NCBI RefSeq assembly: GCF_042654585.1
Contig: NZ_JBHSGR010000018.1
Coordinates: forward strand, 1 to 64,000
DNA from: Geodermatophilus arenarius
Lineage (GTDB): Bacteria > Actinomycetota > Actinomycetes > Mycobacteriales > Geodermatophilaceae
Length of the DNA stretch: 64,000 nucleotides
Direction of reading: 5' to 3'
Shown: in pieces, positions 15,180 through 23,786 of the stretch
How the letters are laid out: each line of letters opens with the position of its first letter
Position numbering within the stretch: the first letter of the stretch is position 1
Made by a program: the position numbers and the translations under genes
Notes under the pieces: generated by a model
The model's input: only the letters and a program-made list of their open reading frames with translations
The model's database searches: none
Told to the model about the DNA's origin: nothing

Positions 15180-16063
15180 GCGGCGTCCCCGGCCAGCAGG
15201 CGCAGGTCGGCCAGGACGTGGGCGGGCAGCCGGCGACGGCGGCGCAGCGCGGCGGGCAGCCGCATCAGCGCCCGCCGCAGCCCCTGGCGCCCGGGCGCCC
15301 CGGCCCGGAGCGCGGCGCCCACGGTGCGGGCGACGTCGCGCAGCGGCAGCCGCATCACCGCGGTGAGCAGCTTCGAGCGCCAGATCGCGGCCTGCCGCGC
15401 GGCGGGGTCGGACCGCCGGACCGAGGGGTGGTGGTGCACGGTCACCGAGTCCACGTAGGCGATGTCCCAGCCGGCGGCGGCCAGGTCCAGCGACAGCCGC
15501 TCCTCCTCGCCGGGGAAGCGCACCACCGGGTCGAAGCCGCCGACGGACAGGAACGCCTCGGTGCGCACCATCGCCGCGCACGCGATGAAGCCGAGCAGCC
15601 GCGGTCCGGGCAGGTGCGCCGGGGTGCCGAGGGGGCTCGCGGCCAGCTCCGGGCACAGCGGGTCCAGCCGCTCCTCCGGGCCGACGAGGACCCGCGCGTT
15701 GAGCACCGCCAGCCGCGGGTGCGCGCGCATGACCGCCGCGGCGCGGGCGAGGTCGCCGGGCGCCCACCACGAGTCGTCGTCGGCGAAGGCCACGAACTCG
15801 CTGCCCGTGTGCCCGGCGCCGATCGTGCGGGCGTGGGCCCCGGCGTTCTCGACCAGCGGCAGCACGGTCACCTGCGGCAGCGCGGCGCGGACGGCGTCGA
15901 CGGTCCCGTCGGTGGAGCCGTTGTCCACCAGCACGACCGGCGCCTCGTGGCGCGGGAGCGTGGCCAGCAGGTCCGCGCGCCGGTCGCGGCTCATCACGAC
16001 GACGCTGACGCCGTCGGGGGTGGGGGTGCGGGGGGTGCGGGGCCGTACCGACGTGCGCGTCAC
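15176..16063 (-). CDS. Family 2 glycosyltransferase
   Basis: 295 aa, similar in layout to the next gene. It shows VSVVVMSRDRRADLL, VLVDNGSTDGTVDAV, VAFADDDSWWAPGD as the metal and sugar site, and RFPGEEERLSLDLAAAGW as the catalytic region. DSVTVHHHPSVR and a basic C-terminus follow. It starts with GTG inside the stop codon of the toroid gene (GTGA) and its stop overlaps the next glycosyltransferase start, so all three are translationally coupled. It probably adds a sugar to a lipid- or protein-linked glycan; inference only. Confidence 0.9.
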   Translation of the reverse strand: MTRTSVRPRTPRTPTPDGVSVVVMSRDRRADLLATLPRHEAPVVLVDNGSTDGTVDAVRAALPQVTVLPLVENAGAHARTIGAGHTGSEFVAFADDDSWWAPGDLARAAAVMRAHPRLAVLNARVLVGPEERLDPLCPELAASPLGTPAHLPGPRLLGFIACAAMVRTEAFLSVGGFDPVVRFPGEEERLSLDLAAAGWDIAYVDSVTVHHHPSVRRSDPAARQAAIWRSKLLTAVMRLPLRDVARTVGAALRAGAPGRQGLRRALMRLPAALRRRRRLPAHVLADLRLLAGDAA

Positions 16064-17094
16064 GCGGAGGCACTGCCCGGCAGCGTCGCTGCCGAACCGG
16101 CGTCCTCGGTGCCCGGCGCGGGCAGCGCCGCCGGGTCGGCGAACAACCCGCAGGCGGGTGTGGCGCCGGCCAGCGCGTCCGCGGCGAGCACCACCGCCGC
16201 CGCGGTCCACGTCGTCCGCTCGACCGGCCAGCGCGCGTCGTCGGGGTAGACGAAGCCGGTCCAGTACGAGCCGTCGTCGTGGCGCAGGTGCTGCATGGCC
16301 GCCACCTGCTCCAGGGCGGCCTCCGGCTGCCCGGCGACGACGAGCGCCAGCGCCAGCTCGCAGGTCTCCGCGCCGGTCACCCACGGGCGGTCGGCCACGC
16401 AGCGGGCGCCCAGGCCCGGGACGACGAAGCGGTCCCAGTCCGCCGCCAGCCGGGCGCGGGCGGGCCCGCCGGTGACCGCGCCGGCCAGCACCGGGTAGTA
16501 CCAGTCCATCGACCAGCGGGAGCGGTCGGCGAAGGCGGCGGGCTCGGTGCGCAGCGCCGTGCCGAGGCCGGTGACCGCCAGCTCCCAGTCCGGCTGCGAC
16601 CGCCCGGCCAGCTCCGCCAGCGCGATGCCGCAGCGCAGCGCCTGGAACAGGCTGGCGTTGCCGGTGAGCAGCGCGACGTCGTCCGGCGTGCCGTCGGGCC
16701 GCAGCGCCCACCCGATGGCGCCGGAGGCCAGCTGCATGTCCACGACGAGGTCCAGGCCGCGGCGGACGGCCGGCCACAGCTCGCGGACCAGTCGCTCGTC
16801 GCCGCTGGCCAGCCACGTGTGCCACGCCCCGACGGCGAGGTAGCCGGCGTGGTTGCTCTCGACGGCGGGCTGGGTCTCGGCGCCGTCGCGGTACTCGGCG
16901 GCCCAGGAGCCGTCCGGGCGCTGCCGGGCGGCCAGCCAGCGGTAGGCCGCCGCCGCCCGCGCGTGCTCCCCGCCGACGTCGAGGGCCATCGCCGCCTCGA
17001 CCGAGTCCCACGGGTCCAGCTGCCCCCCGTGGAACCACGGCAGCGACCCGTCGCGGCCCTGCTCGGCGGCGATGGCGGACACGGTGCGCCGCAC
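16060..17094 (-). CDS. Alpha/alpha-toroid protein (prenyltransferase or six-hairpin glycosidase-like)
   Basis: 344 aa. Soluble all-helical protein with repeated helix-pair motifs: QGRDGSLPWFHGGQLDPWDSVEA, QRPDGSWAAEYRDG, NHAGYLAVGAWHTWL, SGAIGWALRPDG and RHDDGSYWTGFVYPDD. The G-S-W/Y repeats recall QW motifs of terpene cyclase/prenyltransferase toroids, but the substrate-side Trp and Asp clusters also fit six-hairpin glycosidases. I cannot decide between them. The first ATG/GTG/TTG is GTG 17094, yet the coding pattern (LPELPGVLDGAA) continues upstream, so a non-standard start is possible. It overlaps the next gene (GTGA) within a glycan cluster. Confidence 0.72.
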   Translation of the reverse strand: MRRTVSAIAAEQGRDGSLPWFHGGQLDPWDSVEAAMALDVGGEHARAAAAYRWLAARQRPDGSWAAEYRDGAETQPAVESNHAGYLAVGAWHTWLASGDERLVRELWPAVRRGLDLVVDMQLASGAIGWALRPDGTPDDVALLTGNASLFQALRCGIALAELAGRSQPDWELAVTGLGTALRTEPAAFADRSRWSMDWYYPVLAGAVTGGPARARLAADWDRFVVPGLGARCVADRPWVTGAETCELALALVVAGQPEAALEQVAAMQHLRHDDGSYWTGFVYPDDARWPVERTTWTAAAVVLAADALAGATPACGLFADPAALPAPGTEDAGSAATLPGSASA

Positions 17095-17131
17095 GGCGGC
17101 CCCGTCGAGGACGCCGGGCAGCTCGGGCAGC

Positions 17132-17893
17132 TCAGCGGACCGCAGCGGTCTTCTCCCGCTCCGGGCGGGCGCCCGCCGCCGGCACCCGGGGCTTGTCCGC
17201 GTAGACCACGAGGCTCTTGCCGATCAGCGGGTCGAGCACCCTCTCGGCGAGCCGGGTCACCCACGGCCGCCTCGTCAGGTCCCACACCAGCAGCCGGTGG
17301 TAGGCCCGGACGACGGCGGCGTCCCGGTCCACCCCGACGGCGCACTTGAGCCACCAGTAGGGCGCGTGCAGCGCGTGCGCGTGGTGGCTGCGCCCGGGCA
17401 CCAGGCCCGCCACCGACAGCCGGGCGCGCAGCACGTCGCCGCGGTAGATGCGGACGTGCCCGCCCTCGTTGGCGTGGTAGGCGTCCGACAGCGCCCAGCA
17501 CACCCGCTCGGGGCCGTACCGCGGCACGGTGACGGCGACCCGCCCGCCCGGCTTGAGCACCCGGGCGATCTCGGTCATCGCGGTGCCGTCGTCGGGGATG
17601 TGCTCGAGCACCTCCGAGGCGATCACCCGGTCGACGCTGCCGTCGGGGAACGGGAGGTGCCGCAGGTCGCCGCGGACCACCTCGTGGTGCGCCCCGGCCG
17701 GTGCCTCGCCGGCCTCGGCGATCGCGCCCAGCCACCGCTTGGTCGTCTCCACCTCGGGCACGCCCCAGTCGACGGCGACCACGGACGCGCCGCGGCGGTA
17801 GGCCTCGAAGGCGTGCCGGCCCTCGCCGCAGCCGAGGTCCAGCACGGTCATGCCGGGGCGCAGGTCGAGCAGGTCGTAGTCGACGGTCAGCAC
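17132..17893 (-). CDS. SAM-dependent methyltransferase (class I, Methyltransf_11-like)
   Basis: 253 aa. Motif I is TVLDLGCGEGRHAFEA (about 16-31); post-I is VVAVDWG; motif II is VDRVIASEVLEHI (about 88-100); motif III is VLKPGGRVAVTVPR. The C-terminal half holds aromatic and basic segments (HAPYWWLKCAVG, VRAYHRLLVWDL) that suggest membrane-near substrates. It lies 34 bases after the GT4 gene and 37 bases before the toroid gene, with a GGGAGGG ribosome site before the GTG. In this context it may methylate a sugar or lipid intermediate. Confidence 0.88.
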   Translation of the reverse strand: MLTVDYDLLDLRPGMTVLDLGCGEGRHAFEAYRRGASVVAVDWGVPEVETTKRWLGAIAEAGEAPAGAHHEVVRGDLRHLPFPDGSVDRVIASEVLEHIPDDGTAMTEIARVLKPGGRVAVTVPRYGPERVCWALSDAYHANEGGHVRIYRGDVLRARLSVAGLVPGRSHHAHALHAPYWWLKCAVGVDRDAAVVRAYHRLLVWDLTRRPWVTRLAERVLDPLIGKSLVVYADKPRVPAAGARPEREKTAAVR

Positions 17894-17927
17894 GGACGGC
17901 CCTCCCGGTCGCGCGTCGGGCCCGGCG

Positions 17928-19181
17928 TCATCCGCGGCGCCCCTTCCGGTCCAGCACCCCGGCGTACCAGTCCGCGGTCCGCTCCGCGGTCGAGCGCCAC
18001 GTGTAGGCGGCCAGCACCCGGCGGCGCCCGGCGCGGCCGAGCTGCTCCTGCAGCGACGGCTTCTCGAGCACCAGCTTCAGCGCCGCCGTCAGCTCGTCGA
18101 CGTCCCCGGCGCGCACCCGCAGGCCGGCCTGGGAGCCGACCACCTCCGGCAGCGCGCCGGCGTCGGTGGTGACCAGCGGCGTCCCGCAGGCCATGGCCTC
18201 GACCGCGGGCAGCGAGAAGCCCTCGTAGAGGGAGGGGATGGCGGCGACGGTGGCCGTCTGCAGCAGCCGCACCAGGTCGGCCTCGGGCAGCGGCCCGGTG
18301 AAGCGGACGGCGTCGCGCAGGCCGAGGCGGTCCAGCGCCGACTCGGCCGGACCGCCGGGCCGGGCGGTGCCGACGACGGTCAGCCGCACCGGCCGCTCGG
18401 TGCGCAGCTTGGCCACCGCCTCGAGCAGGTGGACCAGCCCCTTGAGCGGGACGTCCGCGCTGGTGGTGACGACGATCGAGTCGGCCTCGCGCGGCCGGTC
18501 GGCCGGCGGCGGGGTGAAGACGTCGGGGTCGATGCCGACGGGGATGACCTCGACGGCCGCGGCGGGGACGTGCAGGTGGGTCTCGATGTCGCGCCGCGAG
18601 CTCTCCGAGACGGTGGTGACCGCGTCCAGCCGGGGGGCCACGCGGGCCTGCATGGCGGTGAAGGCGTACCAGCGGCGCAGGGTCAGCCGGCGTCGCAGCG
18701 TGGGCGCGGCGGCGAGCTCGAGCTGCCGGTCGATGGCGACCGGGTGGTGCACCGTGGCCACGGTCGGGACGCCCGCGCGGACCAGCCGCAGCAGCCCGTA
18801 GCCCAGGCTCTGGTTGTCGTGCACGACGTCGAACTCGTGCGCGCGGGGGAGCAGCAGCCGGGCGGCGCGCAGCGTGAAGGTCAGCGGCTCGGGGAACGCC
18901 GCGGTGCACATCGCCGCCCACTCCAGGACGTCGATCCGGTCGCGGAACTCCGAGGGCCGCGGCGTCCGGAACGGGTCGGGCTCGCGGTAGAGGTCCAGGC
19001 TCGGCACCTGGGTGAGCGGGACTCCGTCGTCGAGCTCGGGATAGGGCTGGCCGGAGAGCACCTCGACGTCGTGGCCGAGGGCGGTGAGCTCGCGCGAGAG
19101 GGCCCGGACGTAGACGCCCTGGCCGCCGCCGTGCGGCTTGCTGCGGTACGACAGCAGTGCGATCCGCAGCCGTCGTCCCAT
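17928..19181 (-). CDS. Family 4 glycosyltransferase
   Basis: 417 aa. GT-B fold. The N-terminal part has RIALLSYRSKPHGGGQGVYVRAL (Gly-rich acceptor loop) and VVHDNQSLGYGLL. The hinge is VIPVGIDPDVFTP near residue 215. The C-terminal donor part has SLYEGFSLPAVEAMACGTPLV (about 320-340), the E-x7-E motif of GT4 enzymes. It is the first gene of the glycan cluster. A TAGGGT element 7 bases before the ATG, in a 62-bp region shared with the divergent Dabb gene, suggests a leaderless mRNA. Confidence 0.92.
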   Translation of the reverse strand: MGRRLRIALLSYRSKPHGGGQGVYVRALSRELTALGHDVEVLSGQPYPELDDGVPLTQVPSLDLYREPDPFRTPRPSEFRDRIDVLEWAAMCTAAFPEPLTFTLRAARLLLPRAHEFDVVHDNQSLGYGLLRLVRAGVPTVATVHHPVAIDRQLELAAAPTLRRRLTLRRWYAFTAMQARVAPRLDAVTTVSESSRRDIETHLHVPAAAVEVIPVGIDPDVFTPPPADRPREADSIVVTTSADVPLKGLVHLLEAVAKLRTERPVRLTVVGTARPGGPAESALDRLGLRDAVRFTGPLPEADLVRLLQTATVAAIPSLYEGFSLPAVEAMACGTPLVTTDAGALPEVVGSQAGLRVRAGDVDELTAALKLVLEKPSLQEQLGRAGRRRVLAAYTWRSTAERTADWYAGVLDRKGRRG

Positions 19182-19188
19182 GCGCCGG

Positions 19189-19194
19189 ACCCTA
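19189..19194 (-). promoter_or_regulatory. -10 element, leaderless start of the GT4 gene
   Basis: TAGGGT on the minus strand, 7 bases before the ATG whose first base is 19181. It is the likely promoter of the whole glycan cluster. Confidence 0.6.
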
Positions 19195-19230
19195 CCGACC
19201 CCGTCCGGTCCACTTTCCGGGCCCGCCTGA

Positions 19231-19236
19231 CAGGGT
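19231..19236 (+). promoter_or_regulatory. -10 element, leaderless start of the Dabb gene
   Basis: CAGGGT, then 7 bases, then GTG 19244. Confidence 0.5.
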
Positions 19237-19243
19237 GACCGGC

Positions 19244-19537
19244 GTGATCCGACACGTCGTGCACTTCACCTGGTCCGACGCCGCCGACGACGCCCGGCGG
19301 GCCGAGACGGTGGCCGCGCTGCGCCGGCTGCCGGAGCAGGTGCCCGGGTCGCTGGGGTTCACCGTCGCCCCCGACGCCGGCCTGGTCGAGGGCAACGCGC
19401 ACGCGGTCCTGGTCGCCGACTTCCCCGACGCCGAGGCCTTCCGGCGCTACGCCACCGACCCGGTGCACCTCGCGGTCATCGCCGAGCACGTGCGCCCGTA
19501 CCTGGCCGCCCGCAGCGCCGTCCAGTACGAGCTGTGA
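19244..19537 (+). CDS. Dabb-type (stress-responsive A/B barrel) protein
   Basis: 97 aa. Dimeric ferredoxin-like alpha/beta barrel. The N-terminus IRHVVHFTW, the central HAVLVADFPDAEAFRRY and the closing HLAVIAEHVRPYL are the classic Dabb strand and helix pattern. Family members range from stress proteins to small cyclases and monooxygenase-like enzymes, so no reaction can be named. The frame is open upstream, but the conserved domain starts exactly at GTG 19244, which follows a CAGGGT hexamer by 7 bases. Confidence 0.88.
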   Translation: MIRHVVHFTWSDAADDARRAETVAALRRLPEQVPGSLGFTVAPDAGLVEGNAHAVLVADFPDAEAFRRYATDPVHLAVIAEHVRPYLAARSAVQYEL

Positions 19538-19578
19538 CCCGATCGGGCGGCTGACCTGCGGTTCTGCCCGGTGCTGGA

Positions 19579-19584
19579 TAGCGT
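19579..19584 (+). promoter_or_regulatory. -10 element, leaderless start of the lipoprotein gene
   Basis: TAGCGT, then 7 bases, then ATG 19592. Confidence 0.55.
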
Positions 19585-19591
19585 CCGGCGC

Positions 19592-20347
19592 ATGACCGGA
19601 CGCCGCCCCGTCCTCGCCACCGCCGGCCTGCTCGCCGTCCCGCTGCTCGCGGCCTGCGGCGGGGAGGACGTCCGGGGCGCGGCCTCGCCCGCCTCCACCT
19701 CCTCGTCGTCCTCGGCCTCGGGTTCGTCCTCGGCGTCGCCGTCCTCGTCCGCCGGGACCGACCTCGCGCCCGGCCTGCTGCCGGCCGAGGCGTTCGGCGC
19801 GGGCGCGCAGGTCACCCCGCTGACCGAGGCCCAGCTCGCGCAGGGCGCGGCGGTGGCCGGCGGCACGGCCGAGGACCTGCAGGTGACCCCGCCGGAGTGC
19901 GGGCCCGCGGTGCAGGGCACCCAGCCGTCCTTCGACGAGTACGACGACGTCGCCGCGCAGGTCGCCGTCACCGGGACGGTCACCACCGTGCAGGCGCTGG
20001 CCTCCGGCGGCCCGGCCGAGGACGCGCTGGCCGGCTTCGGTCAGCAGCTCGACCGGTGCCGGGAGGTGCAGGTCAGCGCGCCGCAGGTCGGCACGGTCAC
20101 CATCGCCTTCGCCGGGCTCGACGTCCCCGACCTCGGTGACGGCTCCGCCGGGGTCACCTACACGACCACGGTGACCGGGCCCGACGGGCAGCAGCTGACC
20201 GTGCCGGCGCTGGTCGGCGTGGTGCAGGACGGGGACCGGGTGGTCGTGCTGCTGACCACCGACACCTCCGGCGGGCGGCCCGACCCCACGGCGTTCACCG
20301 GCCTGCTCGAGCAGGCGTACGAGACGCAGGCCGAGGCCCTCGACTAG
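19592..20347 (+). CDS. Secreted lipoprotein, possibly PknH-sensor-like
   Basis: 251 aa. The signal peptide ends in a lipobox LLAAC (Cys at about 22). A Ser-rich linker of about 35 residues follows, then a globular domain with LLPAEAFGAGAQVTPLT, an early Cys (TPPECGPA) and a later Cys (LDRCREV) that could form a disulfide, and a beta-rich C-terminus (VRLL-type strands near DGDRVVVLLTTD). The pattern resembles the PknH extracellular sensor domain found in several mycobacterial lipoproteins, but I would not rely on it. It starts with ATG 7 bases after TAGCGT. A hairpin follows the stop. Confidence 0.75.
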   Translation: MTGRRPVLATAGLLAVPLLAACGGEDVRGAASPASTSSSSSASGSSSASPSSSAGTDLAPGLLPAEAFGAGAQVTPLTEAQLAQGAAVAGGTAEDLQVTPPECGPAVQGTQPSFDEYDDVAAQVAVTGTVTTVQALASGGPAEDALAGFGQQLDRCREVQVSAPQVGTVTIAFAGLDVPDLGDGSAGVTYTTTVTGPDGQQLTVPALVGVVQDGDRVVVLLTTDTSGGRPDPTAFTGLLEQAYETQAEALD

Positions 20348-20372
20348 CCGGGACCGACACCCCCGGTCCCGG
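20348..20372 (+). terminator. Hairpin terminator after the lipoprotein gene
   Basis: Perfect 9-bp stem CCGGGACCG/CGGTCCCGG with a 7-base loop, starting immediately after the TAG. Confidence 0.7.
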
Positions 20373-20437
20373 CCGTCCACAGGAGCGGCCCCCTCCACAG
20401 GCACCCTGCGCGAGCCCAGCGAGGGCCCGTCCGGCCC

Positions 20438-20443
20438 CAGGGT
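20438..20443 (+). promoter_or_regulatory. -10 element, leaderless start of the DUF4192 gene
   Basis: CAGGGT, then 7 bases, then GTG 20451; same layout as the Dabb gene. Confidence 0.5.
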
Positions 20444-20450
20444 CGGCCGG

Positions 20451-21533
20451 GTGGACCAACCCCCCATCCCCGTCATCCGGCTCGGCGACACCGGCGAGGT
20501 CGCCGCCGCCCTGCCCCACCTGCTCGGCTTCCACCCCGCCGAGTCGATCGTGCTGGTCGGCCTGCGCGGCCCGAACGGCAGCCGCGTCGGCCTCACCGTG
20601 CGCGCCGACCTCCCGCCGCCCGCCGCGGCCCGCGCGCTGGCGGTCACGCTGGCCGGGAAGGTGCTCACCGACGACCCCGTCGCGGTGCTGCTGGCGGTGG
20701 TGTCCGAGGCCCCCGACGACCGGTCGGTCCCCGTCCTCCCGTCCGGGCCGGGGGAGCCGGCCCCGGAGCTCCCGCACCGCGACCTGGTGCACGAGCTCGT
20801 GCTCGCCCTCGACGCCCGGGACGTGCCGGTGCGCGAGGCGCTGCTGGTCCGGTCGGGCCGCTGGTGGGACTACGACTGCCCGTACCCGTGCTGCGAGCCC
20901 GGCTCCGGGACGCCGCTGCCCGCCGGCGCCAGCCCGCTGGCCGCCGCGGCGGTGGCCGACGGCGCGGTCCTGGCCGCCGTCCGCGCCGCGCTCGCCGCGC
21001 GGATCACCCCGCCCGACGGCGACCCGGCGGCGCCCGCGATGGCGGCGGCCTGCCTGGCGGAGGGCCGCGAGCACGCCGCCCGGCTCCGGGCGCTCGGCCG
21101 CGACGCCGTCGCCGCCGAGGCCGGCGCGGCGCTCGCCGCGGCCCTGGCCGACTGCCGGCCCGGACCGGCCACCGCGGCCACCCGGCTCGCCGACGCCCGG
21201 GTGGCCCGGGTGCTGTGGGGGCTCACCGTCCCCGACGTCCGCGACCGCGCGCTCGGTCTCGCGCTGGGCGAGGACGCCGCGGCCGCCGAGGTGCTGTGGA
21301 CCGAGTGCACCCGCCGCGCGCCGGTACCGCTCGACGGGCCGCCGGCCACGCTGCTCGCGGTCAGCGCCTGGCTGCGCGGCGACGGCGCCACGGCCAACGT
21401 GGCCCTGGACCGCGCGCTGGCCGCGGACCCGGACGCCCGGCTGCCCCGGCTGCTCGCCGACGGCCTGGCGCAGTGCCTGCCGCCCGCCCAGCTGCGCGTG
21501 CTGATCAGCAGCACCCTCGAGGAGGCCGGGTGA
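20451..21533 (+). CDS. DUF4192 family protein
   Basis: 360 aa. Actinobacterial protein of unknown function. The family start is visible: PVIRLGDTGEVAAALPHLLGFHPAESIVLVGL, then an alpha/beta domain with LALDARDVPVREALLVRSGRWWDYDC and a Cys pair (PYPCCEPG). The C-terminal half is a helical, Ala-rich repeat-like array (LLAVSAWLRGDGATANVALDRAL). No enzyme motif is recognisable. It begins with GTG, probably leaderless, and ends 6 bases before the convergent peptidase stop codon, with no hairpin between them. Confidence 0.88.
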   Translation: MDQPPIPVIRLGDTGEVAAALPHLLGFHPAESIVLVGLRGPNGSRVGLTVRADLPPPAAARALAVTLAGKVLTDDPVAVLLAVVSEAPDDRSVPVLPSGPGEPAPELPHRDLVHELVLALDARDVPVREALLVRSGRWWDYDCPYPCCEPGSGTPLPAGASPLAAAAVADGAVLAAVRAALAARITPPDGDPAAPAMAAACLAEGREHAARLRALGRDAVAAEAGAALAAALADCRPGPATAATRLADARVARVLWGLTVPDVRDRALGLALGEDAAAAEVLWTECTRRAPVPLDGPPATLLAVSAWLRGDGATANVALDRALAADPDARLPRLLADGLAQCLPPAQLRVLISSTLEEAG

Positions 21534-21539
21534 GCGGGC

Positions 21540-23621
21540 TCAGACGAGCTCGGGGCGCTGCCACCCCTGCCCGAGGACGTGCTCGGCGAGGAAGGCGATC
21601 ACCGTCTCGTACCAGACCGTCGCGTTCCCGGGGGTGAGCACCCAGTGGTTCTCGTCCGGGAAGTACAGGAACCTCGACGGGACGCCGCGCTTCTGCAGGT
21701 CGTACCAGAGCCGCAGGCCCTCGCCGATCGGCACGCGGTAGTCCTTGTCGCCGTGGATCACCAGCACCGGCGTGCGGATGGCGTCGGCGAACCGGTGCGG
21801 GGAGTTCTGCTCGTAGCGCTTGGGCTCGACCAGCGGCGCGCCCCACTCCCGCTCCCAGTAGTAGGCGGCGTCCGTGGTGCCGACGAACGAGTCGAGGTCC
21901 CACAGGCTCGCGTGGGTGACGATCGCCCGGAAACGGTCGGTCCGGGTGGCCACCCAGTTGGCCATGTAGCCGCCGAAGGAGCCGCCCATCGCCGCGGTCC
22001 GCTCCGCGTCCACCTCGGGCCGCTCGAGGGCGGCGTCCACGGCGGTCATCAGGTCGGTGTAGGGCGCACCGCCCCACTCGCCCCAGCCGCGGCGGACGAA
22101 GTCCTGGCCGAACCCCTGCGACAGGGCCGGGTTGGGCAGCAGGACGGCGTAGCCGCGGGCGGCCATCACCCACGGGCACCAGCGCCACGACCAGGAGTTC
22201 CAGCTCATCAGCGGCCCGCCGTGGATCCACAGCAGCATCGGCGCCGGGTCCTCGGCGCTCGCGCCCTCGGGCAGCACCAGCCACGACTGCACCTCGGCGC
22301 CGTCGGCGGCGGTGGCGCGCACCTCGTGCAGGGTGCCGGGCAGCGGCCCGAGCGCGCCGGGGGCGGGCAGCGGCTCGGGGTGCTGGCCGGTGGCGCGCGG
22401 GTCCAGGCGCACCGGCGCCGGCGGCTCGTCGTAGGCCGAGCGCAGCGCGAACAGGGCGCTGCCGTCGCGGGCCACCCGCAGGTCGCTGTAGGCGCCGTCG
22501 GCGGTCAGCCGGACCGGGGCGCCGCCGGTGAGCTCCACCCGGAACAGCGCGTGCCGGCCGTCGTCGTCGGCGAGGAAGTAGACGGCGTCGCCCTCGGCAC
22601 TGAACCGCGGGGCGCTGGGCCACCGGTCGAAGTCCGGGGTCAGGTCGCGGGCGTCCCCGGAGGCGACGTCGACCAGCAGCAGCGTGTAGTCCGGCGGCTC
22701 GGCGTAGGTGGTCATCGACTCGCGCACGCAGACCACCCAGGCGCCGTCGGGGGAGAACGCGGCGGCGTACACATCGGCCAGCGGGTCGTCGACCAGGACC
22801 CGGCCGTCACCGGTCGCGGTCTCGACGAGGACCAGCCGGTCGCGCCGGCCGGCCGGGCCGTCGGCGACGGAGTCCACGCGCACCAGCAGCCGGCCGTCGG
22901 GCGAGAGGGCCACCGCCTCCCCGGCGCCGAGCGGCGGGAGGGCGTCGGGCGTGAGGTCGCGCAGCGGCACCGGCCCGGCCGGCTCGCCGGCGGGGTCCTC
23001 CGCGGGCAGCGCGCCGGCCCAGAACAGGTGCGGGGCCGCCGGCCCGAGGTCGCTGTCCCAGTACCGGACGGGATAGGCCTCGTGCAGCACCGCCGACACC
23101 CCGGCGTCGGTGCGGGCCTTGCGGCGCTGTCCGTCCTCGTCCGCGTCGGCGGCGCCGGGCATGGTCGAGGCCACGACGACGACCTCACCGCTGTCGGCCG
23201 ACACGGCGAACCCGCCCACGCCGCCGGGCCGGGTCACCACCGGCCGGGCCTCCCCGCCGCCGGGCGGCAGCGCCCACAGCGCCGGCTTCGGGTCGCCGCC
23301 GTCCTTGCCGGCGGCGGGGTCGGGGCGGGCCGAGAGGAACAGCAGCGTGCCGTCCGGGGCGAATGCCGGCGCCGCCTCCCCGGGCGCGCTGCGGGTCAGC
23401 CGGCGCGGCGGGCGGTGCCCGTCGGGGTCGACGTCCCACAGCGCCGAGACCCACTTCTTCCGGTCGGCGTCGAGGGTCTGCACCGAGACCGCCAGCCGGC
23501 CGTCGTGGGCCAGCGCCAGGCCGGTCACCCGCGGGATCGCGACGAAGTCGGCCAGCCGGGCGAACGGGTGCGCCGGATCGGGATCGGGAGCGGTCTCGGG
23601 CACGGCGTCGGACGGGCTCAC
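21540..23621 (-). CDS. S9-family prolyl oligopeptidase/acylaminoacyl peptidase
   Basis: 693 aa. Serine peptidase acting on short peptides, probably cytoplasmic as no signal peptide is seen. The N-terminal beta-propeller repeats (GEAAPAFAPDGTLLFLS, VALSPDGRLLVRVDS, YAAAFSPDGAWVVCV) occupy about residues 25-420. The C-terminal alpha/beta-hydrolase domain has LLWIHGGPLMSWNSW, the nucleophile in GGSFGGYMANW, the acid in IHGDKDYRVP and His in ENHWVL. The open frame continues 22 codons upstream, but GTG 23621 has a GAGGAG site and a natural protein start, so I chose it. It converges on DUF4192. Confidence 0.93.
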   Translation of the reverse strand: MSPSDAVPETAPDPDPAHPFARLADFVAIPRVTGLALAHDGRLAVSVQTLDADRKKWVSALWDVDPDGHRPPRRLTRSAPGEAAPAFAPDGTLLFLSARPDPAAGKDGGDPKPALWALPPGGGEARPVVTRPGGVGGFAVSADSGEVVVVASTMPGAADADEDGQRRKARTDAGVSAVLHEAYPVRYWDSDLGPAAPHLFWAGALPAEDPAGEPAGPVPLRDLTPDALPPLGAGEAVALSPDGRLLVRVDSVADGPAGRRDRLVLVETATGDGRVLVDDPLADVYAAAFSPDGAWVVCVRESMTTYAEPPDYTLLLVDVASGDARDLTPDFDRWPSAPRFSAEGDAVYFLADDDGRHALFRVELTGGAPVRLTADGAYSDLRVARDGSALFALRSAYDEPPAPVRLDPRATGQHPEPLPAPGALGPLPGTLHEVRATAADGAEVQSWLVLPEGASAEDPAPMLLWIHGGPLMSWNSWSWRWCPWVMAARGYAVLLPNPALSQGFGQDFVRRGWGEWGGAPYTDLMTAVDAALERPEVDAERTAAMGGSFGGYMANWVATRTDRFRAIVTHASLWDLDSFVGTTDAAYYWEREWGAPLVEPKRYEQNSPHRFADAIRTPVLVIHGDKDYRVPIGEGLRLWYDLQKRGVPSRFLYFPDENHWVLTPGNATVWYETVIAFLAEHVLGQGWQRPELV

Positions 23622-23673
23622 CGGGGCTCCTCGCGGGGACGACGGGACGGTGCCGCCCACCGTAACCAGCAGC

Positions 23674-23705
23674 GCCCGGCCCCCCACCGGAGCGGGGGAC
23701 CGGGC
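23674..23705 (-). terminator. Hairpin downstream of ideR
   Basis: GCCCGG-CCCCC stem against GGGGG-CCGGGC with one mismatch and an 8-base loop. It is the second hairpin after ideR, following the repeat at 23731-23784. Confidence 0.6.
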
Positions 23706-23730
23706 GCCGGGCTCGGTGACGTGCTGGAAC

Positions 23731-23784
23731 GGCCCCGCTGCGGTCCCCGCGCCGAGCCCGCGAGGCGTGGGGGCGGCGGGGTCC
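23731..23784 (-). repeat. Class-2 palindromic element at the 3' end of ideR
   Basis: 11-bp outer stem (GGCCCCGCTGC against GCGGCGGGGTC, with G-T pairs) around an inner hairpin. It lies 2 bases beyond the stop codon. It is similar in sequence and layout to the elements after sigB (30030-30084) and sigA (43145-43199). Confidence 0.75.
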
Positions 23785-23786
23785 TC

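Noticed and set aside
11937..15458. Very long open frame on the plus strand through several genes
   Set aside because: A GC-skew shadow of real genes: its residues are almost only Arg, Pro, Ala and Gly, and it crosses genes with clear motifs on both strands. The same holds for long frames at 21.6-25.9, 26-28.5, 60.4-63.6 and others.
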